Positions 8,606-15,301 of a DNA stretch of 64,000 nt are shown here, piece by piece (the stretch's first letter is position 1; each line of letters starts with the position of its first letter). The DNA comes from Vibrio sp. 14G-20 (GTDB taxonomy: Bacteria; Pseudomonadota; Gammaproteobacteria; Enterobacterales; Vibrionaceae), in the NCBI RefSeq assembly GCF_026241515.1, contig NZ_JAPHPW010000007.1, positions 164,931 through 228,930 on the forward strand. Reading direction: 5' to 3'. The notes under the pieces were generated by a model. The model ran no database searches. It was not told the origin of the DNA and saw nothing but the letters and a program-made list of their open reading frames with translations. Both the position numbers and the translations under genes were made by a program.

Positions 8606-9910
8606 TCATCGATTCTTGAAATCCGTTTTATCGAGTTGGTGCTTTCTGAGTTTGTCATACAACGTTTTTCGCGACACCTGAAGCTCATGTTGTACTTCTT
8701 TTAAACGACCTTGGTGTCGATGTAGCGCCTCAATCAAGATAATTTGTTCAAAGCTATCGGTACGCTGGTTTAACGACTGTTGCTGCTCTTCAATGCTCAT
8801 ATCGAGTTCATTGTCGTCATTTTTCTCGTTAGTATCGCTGTCGAGCGACGGTTGCTTAATTTGAGTCAGCACTCTGAGTTCGGCATGTTGGCGAAGCTGG
8901 CGAATGTTCTCAGTCCAATGCGTTGTAATGAGTCGTTGAATCTCTTTTTCTGTAATAACGGGCGGCGGTAGCTGATAGCGACTTGCTGCGCCGCGAGCAA
9001 AGTGTTTGAACAAGGAGCCAATATCTTCTGTTCTTTGCGCTAAGGGTAATAAATTAAATCGGCGCAGTTCACCTGTAATTGTAGTAGGAACTACTGTAGT
9101 TGCGACAATGATACAAGTTGCATTGGTCTTGCATGAGTTTTCACGAAGTAGAATGGGTTTTAGAGCGGCTAACCATAGCCATTGTTGCGAAGTTAACGCT
9201 TCTGTTTCATGGATATAGATCGTTCCACCCTGATGCTTCAAGAACAGTTGCAAAACAAACTGATGGAATGTCGCTTCGTCACTGCGTGGCAAATTAAACG
9301 CTGCGACAGGGCAAAGCTCCGCGGTTTGATGACTGTGTAAATCATGGGTGTATTGTGCTGTGACCCTTTTCCCCGTCCCTAAATCACCAACAAACAATAG
9401 AAGTGGGTTGGTTTTGGTATCTAGGGTGATCAATTCTCGGCGTAATGCCTGCATCGATGGTGATTGCCCAATCAGTTTTGGGCCAACCTGATTCTGCATT
9501 GCCAACTCTTTACGCAGTAGGTTGTTCTCTTCAACCAGTGCGAGTTTATCTGCGGCTTTTTTTACGGCAGTGAGTAGGGCATCGACCACAAATGGTTTTT
9601 CCAGAAAATCGTAGGCGCCGGCTTTCATCGCGGATACCGCTGTTTGTACATCACCATGCCCAGTCAGCACGATGATTTGAAAGTTGGGATTCTGGCCCAA
9701 CAACTTTTGCGTAAATTGAATACCGTCCATTACTGGCATGTGGATATCGGTAATCACGATACCTGCTTGTGCGACGTCTATCTGTTTGAGCGCCTCAACG
9801 GCATTAGGGAAGCAGATAATATCGATGCCTTCAATGAGCATGGCTTGTTCTACGGAGTCTCGAATGGCGGGTTCATCGTCGACAAAATAGAGTTTGGGCA
9901 TAGAGTGCAA
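8606..9910 (-). CDS. DctD-like response regulator with degenerate AAA+ domain
   Basis: 434 residues. Receiver domain 1-120 with acidic pocket DDE and phospho-acceptor Asp55 (VITDIHMPVMDG); a central AAA+-derived domain about 145-320; Fis-type helix-turn-helix at the C terminus (HRHQGRLKEVQHELQVSRKTLYDKLRKH is split here only by length: key part LQVSRKTLYDKL). The central domain keeps a weak Walker A (GDLGTGKR, 175-182) but lacks ESELFGHE and GAFTGA, the loop that contacts sigma54. It therefore probably does not act as a classical sigma54 activator. Cognate kinase is the gene just upstream on the same strand. The first codon is TTG with AAGGAA 7 bases before it; the ATG three codons later has worse spacing. 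Targets unknown; proximity to lapC is suggestive only. Confidence 0.75.
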   Translation of the reverse strand: MHSMPKLYFVDDEPAIRDSVEQAMLIEGIDIICFPNAVEALKQIDVAQAGIVITDIHMPVMDGIQFTQKLLGQNPNFQIIVLTGHGDVQTAVSAMKAGAYDFLEKPFVVDALLTAVKKAADKLALVEENNLLRKELAMQNQVGPKLIGQSPSMQALRRELITLDTKTNPLLLFVGDLGTGKRVTAQYTHDLHSHQTAELCPVAAFNLPRSDEATFHQFVLQLFLKHQGGTIYIHETEALTSQQWLWLAALKPILLRENSCKTNATCIIVATTVVPTTITGELRRFNLLPLAQRTEDIGSLFKHFARGAASRYQLPPPVITEKEIQRLITTHWTENIRQLRQHAELRVLTQIKQPSLDSDTNEKNDDNELDMSIEEQQQSLNQRTDSFEQIILIEALHRHQGRLKEVQHELQVSRKTLYDKLRKHQLDKTDFKNR

Positions 9911-9986
9911 AAGCCGGTTCCTTAGCAGTATGTGAGATTAGCAGTAATGTGAAATTCATTTTCTCGTTAACAATAACAACGATGCG

Positions 9987-11909
9987 TTAGTCGTTAACTT
10001 TGTATAACGGAATGTTAAGCGAGAATACCATGCCTGTCGGCTCCAACAGGGTTGCTCTGATCTTGCCGTGATACGCTTCAATAATCCGTTTCGATATTGA
10101 AAGCCCTAGCCCTAAGCCTTCTGGTTTAGTGGTAAAAAATGGGTCGAACAGCTGTTCTAGTTTGTCATCCGGCATGCCAATTCCGTTATCCCAAATGACC
10201 AACTGACAAGAGTCATGATGCAGTTGCCATTCGATGCCTATCTGTGGGCTGGCCTGTTGGTCTACGTTTTCTAGATTTTGTTGCTCCTGCAAGATTTTCT
10301 GTTCAAGCGCTTGCTGCTGAAGTGCCTGAGTCGCGTTGTGAATCAGATTCACCAATACTTGCTCGAGTTCGGTTGGATGAATCGCAATGTTGATGTCGTC
10401 TGGCACTGTGCTTAGCCTTAGCGTGATGCCTTTCTTGATCATCACTGCACTCAGAATACTGGTCGCGTTGTTTATCGATTGATGCAGGTTTGCCACGTGA
10501 TGTTCTTGCTTGGTGACCTTGCGAGTGAAAACTTTAAGACGCGCGATGATGTCGGTAATAGTGTTATTGAGGCCAATCATTTTCTCCAGATTGCTTTTCA
10601 CCAAATCGGTTCGTTCCATTTCAAGTAGCTTTAAGCTGTTTTCACTGTAGGTTCGAAGAGCAGCAAGCGGTTGGTTGATTTCGTGGTTAATGCTGGCTGA
10701 CAGCTCGCCGAGTACCGCTAGTTTCGCAGTTTGGGTGAGCTCTTGTTCTGTCTGCTTCAACTTGGACTGCGACTCTTGGTATTGAAAAAGGGTTTGTTGC
10801 AGCTGTTGATTGGATTGCTTCAAGTAGTGGGTACGTTTATCAACGGTTTGCTCTAGGTTTTGGTTGAGCTGGGTCAACGCCACTTTCGCGAGATAAGTCT
10901 GGCGCCACGACCAAGCGATGAGCATCACCAAGCTGTAAATCACAACGAAGATGGCATCGATCTGCAAGACTTTAATAAGCTCAGCTTTGGTCTCTTTTAG
11001 TGCGACCACTTGGTAATGATTGTTACTGACGGTTGCTGGGTAGAGATTGAAAGCCCCGAGTTTAAATAATTGGTTAGCTGTGAGCTCCTTTTGCACTCTA
11101 TTTGGTTGGATATCGTTAGGATGCTCGGCGCTATTAACCTCTTGTTTAGAGTTGAAAGAACGAAAGGCTTCGATGATCGAAATTTCGCTTTGACCGTATT
11201 GGCGTTGAAGTGCGATATCCGTTTGTTGTTGCTGCGTTAATGGCAACAATGAATGATAAAGCCATGGAGCTTGGCTTGATAGAAAGACCACTTGGTTCGA
11301 GTCGAGTACTACGATCTCAAAGTCGTCGCTGGTCAGGATGTTTTCGAGGTTCTCTAAACTCACTTTTACGGTGATAACGCCAACAATTTCCTTGTCGATA
11401 TACAGAGGTGAAGATAGAAAATAACCTCGTACGTTCGAGCGAGCGCCTAGCGCGACATATTGTGTGTTGTTACCTTGAATGGCAGAAGCAAAGTAGGGAC
11501 GAAACGAGAAGTTCTCACCTACAAAGGTACGAGGCTTTTGGTAATTACTGGAAGCGACTACAGTACCGCTCGGGTCGTGAATATAGATGGTGTCGGCTTG
11601 GCTTTGATTCGACCATTCAAACAGCAATTGATTGAGCTGCGCAGCGGAAATCTTGTCTGCTCGTTGTGATGAGTCAAAATAAGAGAGCAAGCGCGGGTCA
11701 TGGCTGAGTAAATCTGGGATCTGTTTGAATTTGTCCAATTCAGAATCGATTTGTAGATTGGCTTTATTCGCCGCTTCATCGAGTTGCTGAGTGACGATTT
11801 TTTCTTGGAATTGCACTGCCATAAAGTGGGTTGCAGTCAGCCCTGCAGCTCCCAATAACAATGAGAATAAAACAAAGGGCGTCATTAGGTTAGGCAGTAT
11901 TTTGGTCAC
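9987..11909 (-). CDS. DctB-like sensor histidine kinase with periplasmic Cache domain
   Basis: 640 residues. Transmembrane helices near 10-30 and 317-337 enclose a ~285-residue periplasmic double-Cache (PDC) sensor domain. A coiled coil (340-400) leads to the dimerisation domain with phospho-accepting His409 (INHEINQPLAALRTY) and a HATPase_c domain (NLIHNATQAL, DNGIGMPDDK, GLGLGLSISKR). The layout matches DctB-type kinases that sense small organic acids. It starts with GTG. It is followed 76 bp later by the degenerate DctD-like regulator, presumably its partner. No dicarboxylate transporter lies next to the pair, so the ligand is open. Confidence 0.85.
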   Translation of the reverse strand: MTKILPNLMTPFVLFSLLLGAAGLTATHFMAVQFQEKIVTQQLDEAANKANLQIDSELDKFKQIPDLLSHDPRLLSYFDSSQRADKISAAQLNQLLFEWSNQSQADTIYIHDPSGTVVASSNYQKPRTFVGENFSFRPYFASAIQGNNTQYVALGARSNVRGYFLSSPLYIDKEIVGVITVKVSLENLENILTSDDFEIVVLDSNQVVFLSSQAPWLYHSLLPLTQQQQTDIALQRQYGQSEISIIEAFRSFNSKQEVNSAEHPNDIQPNRVQKELTANQLFKLGAFNLYPATVSNNHYQVVALKETKAELIKVLQIDAIFVVIYSLVMLIAWSWRQTYLAKVALTQLNQNLEQTVDKRTHYLKQSNQQLQQTLFQYQESQSKLKQTEQELTQTAKLAVLGELSASINHEINQPLAALRTYSENSLKLLEMERTDLVKSNLEKMIGLNNTITDIIARLKVFTRKVTKQEHHVANLHQSINNATSILSAVMIKKGITLRLSTVPDDINIAIHPTELEQVLVNLIHNATQALQQQALEQKILQEQQNLENVDQQASPQIGIEWQLHHDSCQLVIWDNGIGMPDDKLEQLFDPFFTTKPEGLGLGLSISKRIIEAYHGKIRATLLEPTGMVFSLNIPLYKVND

Positions 11910-12076
11910 TCGGATCTCAGCTTGTCATCGGTTTGTATAAAGATTATCAATATGATGGATAGAGTACCGAGATCTTGTTAACACAGAGCACCTTCTGTGA
12001 GACAAAACCATGGCTTAGACTTGTGTTTCAAAGGATTACAGCGCAAAATCACAAAAAAATTGAAAGGAGCAACCAA

Positions 12077-12712
12077 ATGGAACTGACAGATATTCGTCGT
12101 GAATACGCTAAGGGTGGATTGAGACGTAAAGACTTGGCCGCAGACCCGATTGAGCAATTCAATCTATGGCTAGAGCAAGCCATTGAAGCGAAGTTGACGG
12201 ACCCTACTGCCATGACAGTTGCTACGGTTGATGAAAATGGTCAGCCATTCCAACGCATTGTTCTGCTGAAGAATGTTGATAAAGACGGTTTCGTTTTTTA
12301 CACCAACTTAGGTAGCCGTAAAGCGCACCAACTTGAGCACAACAGCAAAATCAGTTTGCACTTCCCTTGGCATCCACTTGAGCGACAAGTTCATATTACG
12401 GGCACGGCTGAAAAGCTGACGGCTATGGAAAATATGAAGTACTTCTCGTCACGTCCAAAAGAGAGTCAATTAGCCGCGATTGCAAGTAAGCAGAGTAGCC
12501 GCATCTCAGCTCGTGGTATCTTAGAAGGTAAGTATCTAGAGCTTAAACAGAAGTTTGCCAAAGGAGAGATTCCTGTGCCTTCTTTCTGGGGTGGCTTTCG
12601 TGTGCGTGTGGATAGCATTGAGTTTTGGCAGGGTGGTGAACACCGCTTGCACGACCGTTTCTTGTTCTCTCGCCAAGACAACAGCTGGGATATTGATCGC
12701 CTAGCGCCTTAG
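12077..12712 (+). CDS. pdxH: Pyridoxamine/pyridoxine 5'-phosphate oxidase
   Basis: 211 residues from ATG at 12077, which has GGAGC upstream and matches the family length; the longer open frame from 11975 would add 34 residues with no ribosome-binding site. FMN-dependent oxidase making pyridoxal 5'-phosphate. Recognisable stretches: N-terminal [16 protein letters not shown], the FMN-binding [18 protein letters not shown] and SRKAHQL, and the C-terminal [13 protein letters not shown], with the last part [13 protein letters not shown] typical. Single gene followed by its own terminator. Divergent from the DctB-like kinase. Confidence 0.95.
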   Translation: MELTDIRREYAKGGLRRKDLAADPIEQFNLWLEQAIEAKLTDPTAMTVATVDENGQPFQRIVLLKNVDKDGFVFYTNLGSRKAHQLEHNSKISLHFPWHPLERQVHITGTAEKLTAMENMKYFSSRPKESQLAAIASKQSSRISARGILEGKYLELKQKFAKGEIPVPSFWGGFRVRVDSIEFWQGGEHRLHDRFLFSRQDNSWDIDRLAP

Positions 12713-12748
12713 ACTGCTTGATCGCTTAGCTGCTTAATAGATCCAAAA

Positions 12749-12788
12749 ATGCCGTTGATTAGACTTATCAAATCAACGGCATTTTTTT
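12749..12788 (+). terminator. Terminator between pdxH and vqmA (converging genes)
   Basis: Arms AAATGCCGTTGATT and AATCAACGGCATTT enclose a short loop and are followed by a T-run; the A-run on the other side lets it serve both strands. Confidence 0.8.
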
Positions 12789-12814
12789 GTCTGCATTTTC
12801 AGTTGAACAGTAAA

Positions 12815-13597
12815 TCAGTCACTGTGCAGAACAACAGAGATCTGTTTTTTGAGCAGAGTTTCTGGGATCACTGAGCCTAATCCTGAATCCAACGCATACT
12901 CAATCAATTGGCTTTTACTGCGTGCATCGAACTTTTGTTTCAATCTGGCGACATGTCCTTCGACGGTCTTGATTGAAATATTCAACGTCAACGCAATGTA
13001 CTGGGGTTTCTTACCGAAAAGCAGTAAGAACAACACTTCTGATTCTCTTGCTGTCAGCTTCTTTTGCAGTTTCGATACTCGCGGTTTTGATCCGGCAATC
13101 GATGCCTGATTGTCTTTCGCGCACGTTGCCTGACATACCCAATGACCTACCTCTAAAATCGCCGTGTCTGTCAGTTCTTGGCCATAGAAAATCGTACCTT
13201 GCACCTTGTCTTCGTCATCAAGCCAAGGGGTTTTAGTAAAGATATGTGCGTGCCAGCGGCCGTCAGGGTAGGGGTGAATATCGAGGATCTTGAGCGTGCT
13301 GCGTGTGTCCATCACATGCTTGTCTTGAGCTCTGAAATCTTGTGCGCACTCGATGGTTTGGCTTGGCATGTCGAAATCGGTCAAGCCAGTACATGTCTCG
13401 CCCGGTTTTAAGCCAATCAGCTGGTTGTAAGCTAGATTTGCGTACACGAAGACCGAGTCAGTATCTTTACAGCCCCAGCAGCCTGGAAGTTGTTCAAATA
13501 AAGAACGATGTATGGAGTTGAGTGGGTCTGGCAAGGTTTTATCTCGTAAGCTGAGGTATGGCAATGATATCAGTTTCTTATAGCGCTGCAATGGCAA
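12815..13597 (-). CDS. vqmA: VqmA quorum-sensing receptor/regulator (PAS + LuxR-type HTH)
   Basis: Up to 260 residues. PAS domain at about 35-145 (PGCWGCKDTDSVFVYANLAY, LDIHPYPDGRWHAHIFTKTP, DTAILEVGHWVC) and a LuxR-type DNA-binding domain from 180 (KLTARESEVLFLLLFGKKPQ, KTVEGHVARLKQKF). These stretches match V. cholerae VqmA closely as I remember it. VqmA binds the autoinducer DPO (3,5-dimethylpyrazin-2-ol) and activates the sRNA VqmR. No ATG exists near the 5' end: the frame opens with TTG at 13597, and TTG at 13534 would give 239 residues, closer to V. cholerae VqmA (246). The start is therefore uncertain. Preceded on the same strand by the vqmR gene and its terminator; converges with pdxH. 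Confidence 0.92.
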   Translation of the reverse strand: MPLQRYKKLISLPYLSLRDKTLPDPLNSIHRSLFEQLPGCWGCKDTDSVFVYANLAYNQLIGLKPGETCTGLTDFDMPSQTIECAQDFRAQDKHVMDTRSTLKILDIHPYPDGRWHAHIFTKTPWLDDEDKVQGTIFYGQELTDTAILEVGHWVCQATCAKDNQASIAGSKPRVSKLQKKLTARESEVLFLLLFGKKPQYIALTLNISIKTVEGHVARLKQKFDARSKSQLIEYALDSGLGSVIPETLLKKQISVVLHSD

Positions 13598-13697
13598 TTA
13601 GAATACGAAAAATAAGGGGTGACTGACAGTTAAACGGACTGCTGATTAACTGTGTCAATCACGGAGAATCGATGGGCATAAAGTGTGATAATCAGAC

Positions 13698-13727
13698 AAA
13701 AAAAAGCCAGCCTGAAGAGGGGCTGGC
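13698..13727 (-). terminator. VqmR terminator
   Basis: Seven G/C-rich pairs, 8-nt loop, then eight uridines in the minus-strand RNA. It lies about 100 bp before vqmA, so some vqmA message could come from read-through. Confidence 0.85.
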
Positions 13728-13839
13728 CAAAGACAAGATATGCCTTGTCGACATGTAGAAGATTTTCAGTTTAATTCACGAGGGTCGTGCAAATTAAACT
13801 GAGGCATCAGTTAGATACCCAGAGTGACTTACTACTCTG
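13698..13839 (-). ncRNA. vqmR: VqmR small regulatory RNA (predicted)
   Basis: About 142 nt on the minus strand. The 3' end is a strong intrinsic terminator: stem GCCAGCC/GGCTGGC (13706-13727) followed by eight T on the minus strand (13705-13698). An internal hairpin spans 13767-13801 with arms CAGTTTAATT and AATTAAACTG plus CACGA/TCGTG and one bulge. A promoter with a 17-bp spacer (TTATGC, TAGATT) puts the 5' end near 13839. Position next to vqmA, size near the ~140 nt known for V. cholerae VqmR, and the palindrome upstream all agree. Family knowledge: VqmR is an Hfq-dependent RNA that represses biofilm genes such as vpsT. The target-pairing segments here were not checked against targets. Confidence 0.82.
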
Positions 13840-13845
13840 TCGATG

Positions 13846-13876
13846 AATCTACTCCTAGGAGTGCTTATGCATAAGG
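13846..13876 (-). promoter_or_regulatory. vqmR promoter (-35 TTATGC, -10 TAGATT)
   Basis: Minus strand: TTATGC, 17-base spacer, TAGATT (13851-13846). The -35 is poor, as expected for a promoter that needs an activator. Predicted start near 13839. Confidence 0.55.
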
Positions 13877-13893
13877 GGGGAATTCCCCTATAA
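13873..13893. promoter_or_regulatory. Probable VqmA operator
   Basis: AAGGGGGGAATTCCCCTATA contains the perfect 12-bp palindrome GGGGAATTCCCC (13877-13888), centred about 43 bp upstream of the predicted vqmR start. From memory, the V. cholerae vqmR promoter carries a G6/C6 palindrome bound by VqmA; this site has the same design. Confidence 0.75.
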
Positions 13894-14295
13894 ACGCCGC
13901 TCGATGTGAGAATTGAGAACCTAGAGTAAATATTTTAAAACTTTGAGCAAGTAATCGAACGCTTATAGCTCTCGCAATACTCGGAATCTTAGATAGTTCG
14001 CTGTGGTTGAAGGTGCAACGTTCAGTTCGCGAGGCCGTTCCGAAAGGTGGTCCCATGACGCAGTTAGATTTCCGGATGACTGCTTATGAATCCCCCTAAA
14101 CTCACCGGAACGATTGGTTTTACAATGGCCGTAGTTTGTACACTCTTGATCATCTTTCCGGAGGCATGATCAAGAGGGTCGCAACGATGATCATGCCTCT
14201 AAGGTAGGAAATAGCTCTGATGATCATTTACAAATTCATCTTATGAAGATTTCAGAGTATTATTCTTAGTATGTCGACCTGAATATTTTGCTGTT
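13894..14295. other. 400-bp non-coding stretch with nested inverted repeats
   Basis: No credible reading frame. Two perfect inverted repeats overlap: 14143-14153 with 14166-14176 (11 bp) and 14161-14172 with 14188-14199 (12 bp). They share 14166-14172, so in RNA only one hairpin can form at a time. The stretch would hold the upstream region of vqmR on one side and the promoter or leader of the AraC-type gene on the other. There is no terminator-like T-run, and I recognise no known riboswitch. Confidence 0.5.
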
Positions 14296-15120
14296 ATGCC
14301 AAAACCTTTACCTTTTCCAAATCTAGACCTGTCTCCGCTAGGCCTTACTGGCCCTCGCCCCGCAGAGATCATTACTCTGCCATCGCATATGGATTGTCAT
14401 GAACACCACTATTCTCAGGTGGTGATAGGTTTAAAAGGTCAGGCGGAATTTGAAGTCAGTGGTAAAGGCAATCTGGTTGGGCCTGGACAGGGTTGTGTGG
14501 TTACCGCTAGCTCTGATCATGCTTTCGGTGGAGTCGTCGGTCAGTCGGATATCTTGGTGCTCAATATGCCAATGCCGAGCGACGATGACCCTTTGATGTT
14601 AGAGAAGATAAACCAACTGGCATCATCCAACATCTATTTCCAATTAGATGCACAAATTCAAAAGCTTATTCACATGTTGGTGCAAGAGATGCAGGCGAGC
14701 CCTGATGATTTGTTATTGAGCCGCGCGTGCAATGACACGGTGGTTGCGCTGCTACAGAGACACATCTCGGCATTTGAAACCTCGATTAAAGATTCTCGTT
14801 TTGATCTAGAAGCGTTGGATCGCTATATCGAGCAACATTTAGCAAACAAAATCTCTGTGGCGCAATTGGCGGGCAGTGTGTTCTTGGGTGAAAGCCAGTT
14901 CCACATGCTCTTCAAAGATCAAATGGGCATTACCCCACACCAATATGTTTTAGGTAAGCGTATCGACCGCTCTCGACGCCTTATTGAACAAGGGAATCTT
15001 AGCCTTGGTCAGGTCGCTGAACTGGCTGGTTTCTCCGGTCAATCTTCCTTTACTCACACCTTTTCTCGCCTTCAAGGCATGTCACCATCTCAATACAAAA
15101 AGCAAATTTCTGTTAAATAA
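14296..15120 (+). CDS. AraC-family regulator next to the put genes
   Basis: 274 residues. N-terminal cupin-like sensing domain (about 20-110; HMDCHEHHYSQVVIGLKGQA carries several His residues typical of an AraC cupin) and a C-terminal pair of AraC helix-turn-helix units (about 170-270; ISVAQLAGSVFLGESQFHML and LGQVAELAGFSGQSSFTHTF). It sits 181 bp upstream of putA on the same strand, so it likely controls proline use, but neither ligand nor sites can be read. No good ribosome-binding site precedes the ATG. Its 3' end is followed by a hairpin before the putA promoter. Confidence 0.8.
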   Translation: MPKPLPFPNLDLSPLGLTGPRPAEIITLPSHMDCHEHHYSQVVIGLKGQAEFEVSGKGNLVGPGQGCVVTASSDHAFGGVVGQSDILVLNMPMPSDDDPLMLEKINQLASSNIYFQLDAQIQKLIHMLVQEMQASPDDLLLSRACNDTVVALLQRHISAFETSIKDSRFDLEALDRYIEQHLANKISVAQLAGSVFLGESQFHMLFKDQMGITPHQYVLGKRIDRSRRLIEQGNLSLGQVAELAGFSGQSSFTHTFSRLQGMSPSQYKKQISVK

Positions 15121-15184
15121 AAAAACAAAACGGCATATTATATTAAAGTTTCATATGTGACCTTGTGTTTGTTTTGTTAATAAA

Positions 15185-15215
15185 GCGAGTTTTTAGCAAA
15201 AAACTCGGAGTTTTT
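15185..15215 (+). terminator. Likely terminator after the AraC-family gene
   Basis: CGAGTTTTT and AAAAAACTCG form an A/T-rich hairpin followed by GAGTTTTT. It stands just before the putA promoter; the T-run doubles as its upstream flank. Confidence 0.5.
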
Positions 15216-15243
15216 GACAAGTAATCCTTATATACTCTAAATA
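15214..15243 (+). promoter_or_regulatory. putA promoter
   Basis: TTGACA at 15214-15219 (perfect -35), 18-base spacer, TAAATA at 15238-15243. A start near 15250 would leave a ~50-nt leader before the putA ATG with AAGGAAA as ribosome-binding site. Confidence 0.6.
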
Positions 15244-15301
15244 CACTGCAGCCATTGTAGAGATCCCGAACTCTTTTCGGGTGTGAGATTAAGGAAAACG
15301 C

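Noticed and set aside
13865..14056. 63-codon minus-strand frame upstream of vqmR
   Set aside because: Runs over the VqmA operator and vqmR promoter; no ribosome-binding site.
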